A DNA stretch of 64,000 nt from Picocystis sp. L7 (lineage: Eukaryota; Chlorophyta; Picocystophyceae; Picocystales; Picocystaceae). The notes below the pieces were generated by a model that was given only the letters and a program-made list of their open reading frames with translations, was not told the origin of the DNA and made no database searches. The stretch's first letter is position 1. The number at the start of each line of letters is the position of its first letter. The position numbers were made by a program, and so were the translations under genes. This document shows positions 48,159-57,347 of this stretch, piece by piece. Where the stretch lies: contig QXJR01000013.1 of NCBI GenBank assembly GCA_020975725.1, positions 186,001 to 250,000 on the forward strand, in the 5' to 3' direction.

Positions 48159-50294
48159 ATGCCGACGGATGAGGAGGAGCGCAAGCGCGCACAAGAGCTT
48201 CGACGTCGCCGTCCACGCAGCAGGAACACCTACAGCTTCGGAGACGCGGATTTTTACGGCCACGTGCCACCTTTCGTGAACAGTTTGGAAGGAGGATGGC
48301 GTCCGCAGCGACGTCCCACGGAACGAGAACGGAAAGAGAGGCGGGATGGCATGGCGACGGCACCGCGAAACGTGCCGCTTTGGCAAGACAAGGACTCGCC
48401 GAAGTGGAAGGACAACGACAGGAGGGATTCCAACGTGAGCCGCACGCCGAGGATGAGCGCGGCGGCGCGTGCACCCCCGGTGAAGGTCGCACGAAAGGAA
48501 GACAACGTGCCGGACGACGACGAGGACGACGGTTCGGAGAGCGAAGGGATCAAATACATCAACAAATACGCCGTGTTCAGCCTGGTGATGGTGGCTGTGT
48601 CCGTGGCACTGGGGAGCGTGGCCATCGTCATGTATTCCACGCGGCTGGACGTCGTGGTCGATCGTGTGGAACTGCCTGCCATCCTCCTCTTCATCGGTGC
48701 AACCTTGGGTGGATACTGGTGGGTGGTGCCACTCCTCGTGGTGGAAGAAATGGTGCTGCAATCCTCGGCTGTTTTCTCCCCCACAAGCCTGATCGTCTAC
48801 TTCAGCATCGTGCTGCAAGAGCACATCCGGCATCTGCTCTACGGAGGATTGATCATTGGATTGTGGGGAGGACTCTTCCAAGAGGTCTCCTTCTACCGGA
48901 CCATCCTCAGGCTACTGGGATGTGCGATGGCGGTGCTTGGAGCGAGGATAGTGAACCGTTTCTTTATCAAACTCTTCTCCTTGAACTACCATCAAAGAAC
49001 GTACTTCCAAAAGGTATACAAGGCGTTGCAGAACGAGTTCCTGCTGGTGGTGCTGCAAACAGGGGCGGAAAAAATGGATGCACTGCTGAGAAGAGAAAGC
49101 TTGTTGAGCTTCTCTCCCATGAATTTCCTGGAAACCACCAAGCTCACCGTGAAAAAACCCTGGTCCTTGGCAGAGATGTACCACTTGAAAGAGTCAGAAC
49201 TGTACAGCTCCCCGTACTACTTGCTACGCACAGCAAAGCATATCCGCAAGTGCAAGATCCCCATCATAAGGCAGAGCACCAACATGAACCCCGGCCTGGT
49301 TGATGAGCTCGAATCGTCGGAAGAGGCCACCAAACTCGCCAAAAGGTTGTTTCGCAGGCTGCGTTCATACAAGCAAGCAAAAAGCGTGACTATGGAAGAT
49401 TTGTTGAAAGTAATGACTGAGGAAGATGCACGCATTGTGCTTGATTGGGATCAAAAGACAGAGTTTGAAGAAATCACGTACACAGCGCTGTTACAGGCAG
49501 TTGTCAGCATATACGAGGAACGAAAGTCGTTGTCCTTGACCTTGAGCGATTCTCATACGGTGCTCAATAAGGTGGCTATTTTTACGGGTTGCCTGCTGGG
49601 CATAATCGTGGTGGTTGTCTGGCTTTTAATCTTTGAGATAAATGTCCTTGAGCTGTGGATCGCTGTAGGTAGCTCCATCCTTGGTTTGAGTTTTATTTTT
49701 GGTTCCTCCATACAGATGATTTTTGAAACTTCGATGTTCATATTTTTCGTGCATCCCTTCGATGTAAAAGATGATGTTGAGCTGGACGGGGAACACTATA
49801 TTGTGGAATCGATCGGGCTGCACACAACCATGTTAACTTCTGTGTACGGTCGCTCAACTTTTGTCCGCACAAATGATCTCGCAAAGTCCAGGTTGGTAAA
49901 CCTCAGCAGGTCCAAGTTTCGCATTGAAGTGTACCACGTACTGACTGACATCTCTATCCAGGGATGGGTCTGCAAGAGCCTAGCAGACCGTCTTCATCAA
50001 GTGTTTGACAGTGATAAAGACGAGTTTGGTATCTTTTCTATCTCTTGGTCTGGTTTGAAACCTCCGATGAAGATTGAGCTGAAGGTGGTGGTTGAGTATC
50101 TGCATGGGGGAGAGGACTTGGCTCGAATGAACTGGGACCGATCAAGGGTATTGGCAGGTATAAAGGAAGTCATGAGTACCTACAATGTGGAATACACCAT
50201 GGGTGTCCAGCCCATTTCTGGCCTGGATGTACTACGGGGAGGAATCAACCACGGTACACCTCTCCCTCATTTGTCACCTACATCTGGAGAATAA
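48159..50294 (+). CDS. MscS-like mechanosensitive channel, copy 2
   Basis: The product is 711 residues, the same length as copy 1 to within one residue. The order is the same: charged N-terminus (RNTYSFGDADFYGHVPPF matches NLHSFSKEDFCGHVLPF of copy 1), membrane helices around GGYWWVVPLLVVEEMV, an EF-hand-like block (VLDWDQKTEFEEI, ERKSLSLTLSDSHTVLNK) and the MscS domain (GSSILGLSFIFGSSIQMIFE, FFVHPFDVKDDVELDGE). The 134-base spacer between the copies has GGGTTCGATCGGGG near 48068. An AATAAA overlaps the stop at 50290-50295. Copy 2 has more A/T at third positions in its second half than in its first. Confidence 0.92.
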   Translation: MPTDEEERKRAQELRRRRPRSRNTYSFGDADFYGHVPPFVNSLEGGWRPQRRPTERERKERRDGMATAPRNVPLWQDKDSPKWKDNDRRDSNVSRTPRMSAAARAPPVKVARKEDNVPDDDEDDGSESEGIKYINKYAVFSLVMVAVSVALGSVAIVMYSTRLDVVVDRVELPAILLFIGATLGGYWWVVPLLVVEEMVLQSSAVFSPTSLIVYFSIVLQEHIRHLLYGGLIIGLWGGLFQEVSFYRTILRLLGCAMAVLGARIVNRFFIKLFSLNYHQRTYFQKVYKALQNEFLLVVLQTGAEKMDALLRRESLLSFSPMNFLETTKLTVKKPWSLAEMYHLKESELYSSPYYLLRTAKHIRKCKIPIIRQSTNMNPGLVDELESSEEATKLAKRLFRRLRSYKQAKSVTMEDLLKVMTEEDARIVLDWDQKTEFEEITYTALLQAVVSIYEERKSLSLTLSDSHTVLNKVAIFTGCLLGIIVVVVWLLIFEINVLELWIAVGSSILGLSFIFGSSIQMIFETSMFIFFVHPFDVKDDVELDGEHYIVESIGLHTTMLTSVYGRSTFVRTNDLAKSRLVNLSRSKFRIEVYHVLTDISIQGWVCKSLADRLHQVFDSDKDEFGIFSISWSGLKPPMKIELKVVVEYLHGGEDLARMNWDRSRVLAGIKEVMSTYNVEYTMGVQPISGLDVLRGGINHGTPLPHLSPTSGE

Positions 50295-50814
50295 AGCAAT
50301 GCAACAGAAAGCATCATCTGCATGGCTCCACTGAAAAGACTGCACATGCTTTCTAAGCAAGCACTAGTGATGGAACAAGCGTAAGCACATGTCAGGTAAA
50401 GGAAGGGCAAAGAGGATTGGGAAGAGAAGGCAGTTTCCTTCTGATACATGCACTGAATCCTTTTGCAGGTTCCTTCTGCTGTAGATGTAGCTCTACACTG
50501 TCTCGACCATGCCAAGCTTTCCCGTCCAAATATGCACACTTCACCCCAGAAAAATACGCAGTCCGCAATGCACGACAATCGCAAAGCTCAACGAAAGCAG
50601 CCATCTTGCACAGACGCAAAGGAACCATCCAAGAAGCTTTGTGAGATTGAGGCAGCACATAGAGTGCAGGTGTTGAGCACCCTGCTCAATTCCGAACATG
50701 GAGCGACACTTGAAACAGAGACACCCTTCTGGTTCCTAGAAATTTGCATGCTTTATCCAAAGCATCATTCAACAAACAATGATGTTTACAGAAGTATCAT
50801 GAAAGAAATTGGGT
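50295..50814. other. 520-base convergent spacer
   Basis: The spacer lies between the 3' ends of the second MscS gene and the TPR-ARM gene. It is A/T-richer and holds no supported gene; a plus frame at 50463-50840 is Lys/Ser-rich without family similarity. Confidence 0.55.
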
Positions 50815-53355
50815 TCAGGGCAGGAAGAAGACTTTCGTAAAGTGCTCAGCAGAAATTTCTGGCTCCGCATACTCAATAAAGCCAGCAGTGGTGGCTTGCC
50901 GAGAAATCTGTCCGACAACGTTGATGTCATCTTCAATGATGATGACCTTCCCGTCGTTGTGCAGTTTACAAGCTATGCTGCTGAAAAGCCTCTCCTTTTC
51001 AGAAGTTGAAAGCATCGACCATACCTGAACGCAAAGGAGTACATCAATATGACTGGGAACATTTCCAAATCCATGGTCAATGTTGCTGCATTCGACCACA
51101 CGGATTCTGCCTGCTATGCTGCTGTCAAGCTGTCGTTGAACAACGGGAACCAATGCTGGTTTCCTAAGCAGCAAATAGCTATACGATTCAGCAAGCCATG
51201 CTGCTAGGCTGCGCCCAACTACTGCCGTGGAGGAAGCATATTCTGCGAACACGAAATCTTTCCATTGGTCTTTTTGGGTTAATGTCTTTATGTAGGCGCC
51301 AAGTTTTGATAGGTTTATCTTGTGGGAAGCTTCATCTACTTCCTGTTCCTGCTGGCTAAGTTGATACTCTCCCCGTGCTCCTGCCAGTTGTGATGATGCT
51401 CCTCCTGTTGCTTTCATTTGCTCCGCCATGTTGTGGGCGCGCAAATCATGGAGCAGTCTCATCAGTTGGCCTTCTTCAAACTCTTCAACAAGGGTATTGG
51501 ATGTAGCCTCACTCTCAAGGACAAGAGATAGTAAAGCTTGCACAGCCTTCTTGGCCCCACCTGCATGAGAGTACCAAAGCCGAACCAGGGTGGCAAGCAC
51601 ATTGTGTTGGCAGCACATCCAGTGGAAAAAGTCTGCATCGTACCTGCACACCTTTAAAATTGTCTCTGCAAGAGCCGTCGTGGAATCATCTTTCATGTGC
51701 ACCGATAGCAGTCCTGCCAAAAACTCTGCGTTTTTTGTGCTCTTCATATACTCCTGGAAAGTCTTCGACAATGCCAAGTAATTTAGCAGCGAGAAGTACA
51801 CGGCCGAACGATGCGAATAGTCTTCAATGCATAAGGAGTACACAGCACTGGATCCTCCCAAATCGCCAATCAGATACGCAAAGTCAATGTCTTGTTCGCA
51901 GCATGTCACAAACAAATGTGCCAACACAGAGGAAAGGTTGGAAGGGCTGCAAGTTAGCATAGGAAGCAACATTGCAACAGTGCCAACATTTTTCAATTGT
52001 GATACTTTATCGGGGATTCGGGACAGTACCTGCCATACAGTCTTGATAGCCATTACAAGTAGACACACCTGATCCACCCCAGCCTCAACGTAATCCCTCT
52101 TGACCACTTCGATTCCATTGGGTAGTATTTCAGTTTCTAGCTCAGACGCCTCTTCAGATAGAGATTCGACCAGGCCCAGGACAGTGTCCAGCACTGCTTT
52201 CTTGCTTGATCCAGGCAGCGAATATTCGGCCCTCATGCAATCCTTGAAATCAGCAGTTTGGCTGCAAAACTGCAAGACCGTGAGTGCATCTTTTACAGTG
52301 GATCTGCTGGATGAGCAACAGCCCCTGATCGCTCCTCCGACCAGCGCATCTGCAAAGGGCAATGCGCCATTCAAAACCGTGCTGCCCGACTTTGCCATTT
52401 CTGCCAATATGGAGAGGGAAGAGGCATGGAGAGCATTGGGTGCTCTTTGGCCAATCAGGCAGAGGGTACGCAAATGTCCAGCATCTTGCAATGCCTGCCC
52501 AAGGCGGAGGGCGCCCACGGATGCGACCTCCTCCAAAATCTTCAACACAAGCTGCACAACCGCAGCTCGTCTATCCGACACTAGCGGTACAATAATTTTC
52601 AGGTGGTTGTCTCTGACGATCACTCTGGACGTGGCCATGTTCCTGCTGCAGGCTTGGAACAGGGCCTTGAGGACAGACATGTTGTCTTCTGGGAGGAAAT
52701 ATGCCAGGAGTTCTACTCCTCCCATGAAACGAAACAGGTCCTGGGCATCTTTACAATCTTTCATGCTTTCTTCGACCTTTTGGACACAATTCTTGGTCGA
52801 CTGGGCCCCTCCCATGGTTTTTTCATCGGATTCACGGATCTTCTTCATGGTTTCGCATGCTTCCAGGACCTGAACGAGTTCTACTCTTCCACCTTGCTTG
52901 GCTTCTCGCATCAGGATTTCCTTTCTGTCCCTTTGTTCGATCGCCTTCTTCACCCGTTGAGCCTCCTGTTTGGCCTCGAGGTTTCCTGGCTGCCTTTTCG
53001 TGGCTTCTGAGATGTCTTGGTGGGCCTCGTCGATCCTTCCCATTTCTCTCTTGGCCTTGGCCAGCAGGACCATCGCTTCGGGACATCCCCTTTCGAGCAC
53101 GAGCGCCTTGTGGCAGTCCTGTTCGACCTCGTGGTGCTTCTTCATCCGCGAATTCGCCCTCGCACGTCTCAGGAGCAGCTTCGCGGTGGCACGATGTCGC
53201 AGAGCACGTCCATAGCACCTGGCTGCTCCTTCGGCGTCTTTCCTCGCCCATGCCTCGTCTCCTCGCGCCGCATACGTCGCCGCTTGCCTCTCTCCCCCTT
53301 CTTCCGTCCTTTTCCTCCCTTCCACGTCGCTCGGAGGCCCTCCAGACCCCGCCAT
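50815..53355 (-). CDS. TPR plus armadillo-repeat protein, UNC-45-like, with a methyltransferase-like tail
   Basis: The product is 846 residues. N-terminal TPR repeats at about 20-140 (YAARGDEAWARKDAEGAARC, RRARANSRMKKHHEVEQDC, EAMVLLAKAKREMGRIDEA) lead to a long all-helical region of ARM type to about 700, an UNC-45 or CNS1-like layout for an HSP90 co-chaperone. The last 120 residues differ: an alpha/beta pattern IRVVECSNID, HIDVLLCVQVWSML, LHNDGKVIIIEDDIN resembles the back half of a class I methyltransferase. The SAM-binding glycine motif is not obvious. ATG 53355 (MAGSGGPPS) is chosen; 53436 is in frame but overlaps the promoter motifs. Confidence 0.75.
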   Translation of the reverse strand: MAGSGGPPSDVEGRKRTEEGGERQAATYAARGDEAWARKDAEGAARCYGRALRHRATAKLLLRRARANSRMKKHHEVEQDCHKALVLERGCPEAMVLLAKAKREMGRIDEAHQDISEATKRQPGNLEAKQEAQRVKKAIEQRDRKEILMREAKQGGRVELVQVLEACETMKKIRESDEKTMGGAQSTKNCVQKVEESMKDCKDAQDLFRFMGGVELLAYFLPEDNMSVLKALFQACSRNMATSRVIVRDNHLKIIVPLVSDRRAAVVQLVLKILEEVASVGALRLGQALQDAGHLRTLCLIGQRAPNALHASSLSILAEMAKSGSTVLNGALPFADALVGGAIRGCCSSSRSTVKDALTVLQFCSQTADFKDCMRAEYSLPGSSKKAVLDTVLGLVESLSEEASELETEILPNGIEVVKRDYVEAGVDQVCLLVMAIKTVWQVLSRIPDKVSQLKNVGTVAMLLPMLTCSPSNLSSVLAHLFVTCCEQDIDFAYLIGDLGGSSAVYSLCIEDYSHRSAVYFSLLNYLALSKTFQEYMKSTKNAEFLAGLLSVHMKDDSTTALAETILKVCRYDADFFHWMCCQHNVLATLVRLWYSHAGGAKKAVQALLSLVLESEATSNTLVEEFEEGQLMRLLHDLRAHNMAEQMKATGGASSQLAGARGEYQLSQQEQEVDEASHKINLSKLGAYIKTLTQKDQWKDFVFAEYASSTAVVGRSLAAWLAESYSYLLLRKPALVPVVQRQLDSSIAGRIRVVECSNIDHGFGNVPSHIDVLLCVQVWSMLSTSEKERLFSSIACKLHNDGKVIIIEDDINVVGQISRQATTAGFIEYAEPEISAEHFTKVFFLP

Positions 53356-53585
53356 GATCCCGCCAAGTGCGCCTGAATCCGAAGCGGCGCGATCGGAAAT
53401 GCCGATCGAAGCGACCCAACACCTTCGTCTCCCCACCCTCCGAAGTTAAGGAAGAAGTTAACCTCGAAGGGAGGGGAGAATCTTCTCGACCGGCGAGAGG
53501 GAGGGGCTCCGACACGTGGAGGGGATCGGGACGAGGCGAATATTCGGGGAAGCGGGAGAGGAGGGGAGAGCGAATATTCGCGGCC
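53356..53585. promoter_or_regulatory. Compact bidirectional promoter with two motif types
   Basis: This 230-base stretch must serve both the TPR-ARM gene (minus) and the fibrillin gene (plus). GTTAAG at 53445-53450 and GTTAAC at 53457-53462 lie 90-107 bases from the minus start. GAATATTC at 53538-53545 and 53572-53579 lie 48 and 14 bases before the plus start. GAATCTTC occurs at about 53478. Confidence 0.6.
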
Positions 53586-54263
53586 ATGGCCGCGGCGTCG
53601 GCGCGCGCGCTCTGGCCTTGGGAGCGCGTCCGACGGAGGCAGTCGATCAAGCTCGAATTGTCGCGTCTGGTGTCCCGTCCCCAGCGCAAGAAGGAGAAGG
53701 AACGGACGGAGGAGCTGCTGGTGGACCTGGCGAGGTGCAATCCCGTGCGACAACCAGCCAAGAGCGTCGGACTCGTCGGACGATGGCGACTCGCGTGGAG
53801 CAGCCAGACGTCCAATCGATTCTTACGACCCGACAACGTGCTTGGTGGATACAGCACGCAGGACATCCATGTCCAAGACGGCAAAACAACGGTGGAAAAC
53901 GCCGTGCGATGGCCCGGTTGGGGATTGTGCCTGGTGGGACGAGCAGCTGCTCAAGTCGATCCGAAAGACCGCCAAGGAAGCAAGCTGAAGCTTCGGATCG
54001 ATTCCTTCGGGCTCGGATTCGGAGGAAAGGAAGTGCAGCTGTTAAAAAGCGTGCTCGGCACGCCCAAGCTGACCGTCAAAGACACGCCCAGTGGAAACGA
54101 ACGCGTGCTCAACCAAAGAGAAGGGAGCATCACTGTGCTGTACCTGGACGAAGACATACGCGTCACACTGGCTGACAACGGGCTGCTGTTCTTGCACCAA
54201 AGATGGGAAACAGAAGCAAGGGATGAACGAGTACGAATCAGTCTCCTCAAGGGTCCACGCTAA
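53586..54263 (+). CDS. Plastid fibrillin (PAP/plastid lipid-associated protein)
   Basis: The product is 225 residues. The N-terminal 20 residues (MAAASARALWPWERVRRRQS) can act as a short presequence. The PAP/fibrillin domain follows: ELLVDLARCNPVRQPAKSV, LVGRWRLAWSSQTSN (the family's W-x-L-x-Y/W-T/S-S block), VENAVRWPGWG and ITVLYLDEDIRVTLADNG, a strand pair near the C-terminus. Fibrillins are lipocalin-like proteins of plastoglobules and thylakoids that bind prenyl lipids and protect against photo-oxidation. Its 3' end overlaps the convergent DEG9-like gene by 17 bases. Confidence 0.88.
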   Translation: MAAASARALWPWERVRRRQSIKLELSRLVSRPQRKKEKERTEELLVDLARCNPVRQPAKSVGLVGRWRLAWSSQTSNRFLRPDNVLGGYSTQDIHVQDGKTTVENAVRWPGWGLCLVGRAAAQVDPKDRQGSKLKLRIDSFGLGFGGKEVQLLKSVLGTPKLTVKDTPSGNERVLNQREGSITVLYLDEDIRVTLADNGLLFLHQRWETEARDERVRISLLKGPR

Positions 54264-55854
54264 CTGCGGTCGCTAGCTCAGGTCGTTGTCCGGCACATTC
54301 CTGCAAGTTCGGGGAACGGTCGTGGGGAACTGCGTGCTGCTCCAGTATAGCCTGGCTCTCCTCTCGGGCGCAGGTTGTGCGGAACACGATGCGGAAGCCA
54401 AAGTCCAGTGTGAACTCCATAAACTCCTCCTCGCAGGTGTCCACAAGGTAAGCGAGGTGCTGAAGGTTTCGAATGGGCGTCCCGTTGAAATCCTTGAGCT
54501 GAATCATCCCCTGCTTGTACCCGAAGTTTATGTCTGCAACAAGAATTTGGTGAAGAATGATGATTTGCTCGTCTTCAGCACATTTGGAACCCATCATAGC
54601 ATTGAGGATTCGTATCGGCGCTCCCCGCCTCCATTGGGAACCCAGCGCATGGTGCATGAACGGGATGGTCACGGGCACAAAAACTAGTCCTCCAATGATA
54701 AAGTAGGTGGGCACACAATCCAGGTTGTGGAATTCCGGGACTAACGGGTCCCGGGTGGCGATTGGATAGGAGAGGTTCAATTCACTCCCTTCGCGCAACA
54801 CCTTGAGGTGCAAGGTTTCGCCAACCATCTTCATGCGAATGGTGTGAGCGTACGAAAGCCGCTCATCATCGCGAAACGTAATGGTTCCATCGTCTGCCAG
54901 TGGCTGGCCGTCAATCTCCAGGATAATGTCTCCAATCTTAAGGTGCTGGCTGCATACGCTCAACGGCGAGATTCGGAACACGAGACATCCGCTTTGCTCT
55001 TTCGAGAGCTTGTATTTCTCACGTAGGTATGGGTTTTCCATTGGCTGGCAGAGAAACCCCACAGATGCAGTGCAGCAGTGCTTCACATGTCCCGAAACTT
55101 CTATCTCCTGCAGAAAATTATCCACCACGGGCTTGGGGATGATGTATCCAATGTTGTCCGCAGAGGAGGACGCGTGTTTGAGGAACGCCACCCCGGCCAC
55201 CTGTCTCTCCTGCAAGTTCAAGAATACTGGTCCTCCACTGTTGCCGCTGTTGATGGCTGCATCTATTTGTATGGCTAGCAGTTTGTTCGTCGATGTTCCG
55301 TAGCTGCAAAGCGTCACTCGAGAAACGATCCCGGAGGTAATGGAAAGGGAATCGCCACCGATGGGAAATCCACACACAAGGATTTGATCTTGCAGGTGCG
55401 GTGTCTCCACCAGGTCCACGTCCTCCATCCCTGTCCAGAACGCATCCTCTTCGACGGTGAGTAGCGCCAGGTCGCACACCCTGGAGAGATGCAAAACTTT
55501 CGCCGGCCAACGTTTCGGAACTCCAAGTCTTCGCACGTGGGCAACCGTGGCGTCCTCGACCACGTGTGCGTTGGTGATGATCCTCCGTTTCGCAGCATCG
55601 ATGACGAAGGCGGATCCTTTTCCGCTCTTTTGCGGTCGCACGTGCCAGGGATGCATGTAACTCTTCTCCGCTTTGGTGACGAACACCTGCAAAAGGCACC
55701 TCGACAGCACTCGCAAGGCCGCCGCTCCGGTCTTCTTCGTGGCCAATGGCTTGTTCCCTTTCGCCACCTGTGTCTCCCTCCTGGTTTCCTCATCCATGAC
55801 GTCCATGTCCTCGAAGGGTCGTGCCGGAACGGCGCCATCGGGTTCCATCTCCAT
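54247..55854 (-). CDS. DEG9-like HtrA serine protease with PDZ domains
   Basis: The product is 535 residues. The trypsin-fold domain has the triad: His97 in ITNAHVVEDA, an aspartate near 138 in SRVCDLALL, and Ser206 in INSGNSGGPVF. A PDZ domain at about 270-370 (SVCSQHLKIGDIILEIDGQP) is followed by a second PDZ-like or family-specific domain (GLVFVPVTIPFMHHALG, YKQGMIQLKDFNGTPI) seen in plant DEG9, which is nuclear/nucleolar and degrades a cytokinin response regulator. No signal or transit peptide is seen. All catalytic residues are intact. Confidence 0.92.
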   Translation of the reverse strand: MEMEPDGAVPARPFEDMDVMDEETRRETQVAKGNKPLATKKTGAAALRVLSRCLLQVFVTKAEKSYMHPWHVRPQKSGKGSAFVIDAAKRRIITNAHVVEDATVAHVRRLGVPKRWPAKVLHLSRVCDLALLTVEEDAFWTGMEDVDLVETPHLQDQILVCGFPIGGDSLSITSGIVSRVTLCSYGTSTNKLLAIQIDAAINSGNSGGPVFLNLQERQVAGVAFLKHASSSADNIGYIIPKPVVDNFLQEIEVSGHVKHCCTASVGFLCQPMENPYLREKYKLSKEQSGCLVFRISPLSVCSQHLKIGDIILEIDGQPLADDGTITFRDDERLSYAHTIRMKMVGETLHLKVLREGSELNLSYPIATRDPLVPEFHNLDCVPTYFIIGGLVFVPVTIPFMHHALGSQWRRGAPIRILNAMMGSKCAEDEQIIILHQILVADINFGYKQGMIQLKDFNGTPIRNLQHLAYLVDTCEEEFMEFTLDFGFRIVFRTTCAREESQAILEQHAVPHDRSPNLQECAGQRPELATAVSVDP

Positions 55855-57347
55855 CGCTCCACCACCTCGTGGTGCGTGTCGACACCTCTCGCGTCTGTCC
55901 GTTCACACCGATCCAACCGCGCCCAATGGTTCCACGTCCACGTGCACACCCGCGTGCATGCGTCTAGGATCGACCTGGACGCCTCCCTTCTTCCCTGTGC
56001 GGCTGCTTCGACGTCCGAGGCGCGCTTGCGTTCGCGAAGTGCTCCTCTTTCGAGACGGGAACGGCGTGGTCGATTTCACTCCCACACGCTCCCATCCATC
56101 TGCACGAAACCAACCACCATCCATGCACAACCACACACACACACCCTCCATCATCCATTCACAAGGCACTTGCACACATCCACACACGGACACTCGCGTC
56201 CTGCGATCCCACCAGCAAAGCAAGCCATCATCTATTCACAAAGCACTTGCACACATCCACACTCAAGTCATCCCGCTAAACGACTAGGTGGTGCCTCATG
56301 CTCGCGCTTGTGGAGGGCGTGATAGGGTCGGGGAGGAACTTGAGGCAGTTCATGTAGGACCGCAGTTGCGAGATGCTTGTCCCTGCCTCTTCCCAGAGCC
56401 GTTCTGCTTCTTCCCCACAAGGACGTGCAAAGCGTGTAAGGAGACGAGGAGGCAACGTTCAAGCATGCATTGCATGAGAAAGATGGAGGAAAAAACCGTG
56501 GTAGAGTGTCGAAGCATGCGCTCCAAAGTTTTTGTGCCACGTGTTGAAGTTTGCACGCGCAACCATGAACCTTGGAACATGCAGGGTTGGTTTCCTTCAA
56601 GATCTCTTCTTGACGAAGCGTTTGCATCTTTGCAAGGCTTTTTGAAGCAACGTGCCACCTTCGTATCGACATGCATGTTTTTGCATAGTCCGTAGCAATC
56701 GCGACGAATCAATGGATGGTGGCGCAAAAGCTCATGGGTCCCGAGCATCAAGAGTATCGCGTTTTTCCCTGACCTCGTCAAGCCATGTGCCAATGTGGTA
56801 ATCGTGGGGCAAGGGATGCTATGCGGGGAGGATCAATACACGGTGAAGAAAGAGGGTCGCCGCATGCCACGGCAGACGGCACCCCCAACGTCGATCGCAT
56901 CGCCTTCCCGGTTGCATCTTCGTCCACGGGAGTGTTCCTTGTCGCGAAGGTAGGCCGTTGCGGACAAGTGAGTGGTTGCACTCGCCATGTAGGAAGGAGG
57001 TCTCCGCTCGCTTCTGGTGCCGCATTCGCTACGATGTCTCCCCCTCCACTCTCTTGCACTTGGATCCCACGTCATGCACGTCTCGTCCGTTCCTTCTTGC
57101 CCGCACTGTGATGGCGGGAAGGATCCGTACGGTCCTTCGATCCTCCACCTCATCCCCCGGTGCGGGCACGTCTCGGAGGGGAAGGGGACACGTGGGTCCC
57201 CCATTTCGGTATCGTCCGCGGTTTCCGAAACCGGGATCGGGATCGGGTGCGAGTCCTCCCCCCCCCTGGACTCGTGTGGATCACGTGGTCCAGTCCGGTT
57301 CGAAAGACCAGAAGGAGGACGATTGGGACGCGCTTCGTCCCACTGCG
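55855..57347. other. 1.49-kb divergent spacer, no supported gene
   Basis: The region between the DEG9-like and DUF4864 genes. CA-rich DNA fills about 56110-56270, with a 38-base direct repeat listed separately. Frames on both strands from 56280 to 57110 are Cys/Arg-rich and have no family similarity. No RNA gene is recognised. Confidence 0.5.
56148..56262. repeat. 38-bp direct repeat in CA-rich DNA
   Basis: Copy 1 (56148-56185) and copy 2 (56225-56262) share CCATCATC, ATTCACAA and GCACTTGCACACATCCACAC and differ at two positions. A CA microsatellite lies just before copy 1 (about 56130-56142). Confidence 0.8.

Noticed and set aside
54250-54700. Plus frame within the DEG9-like gene (from about 54286)
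   Set aside because: It is antisense to a gene with an intact catalytic triad and has no family match.
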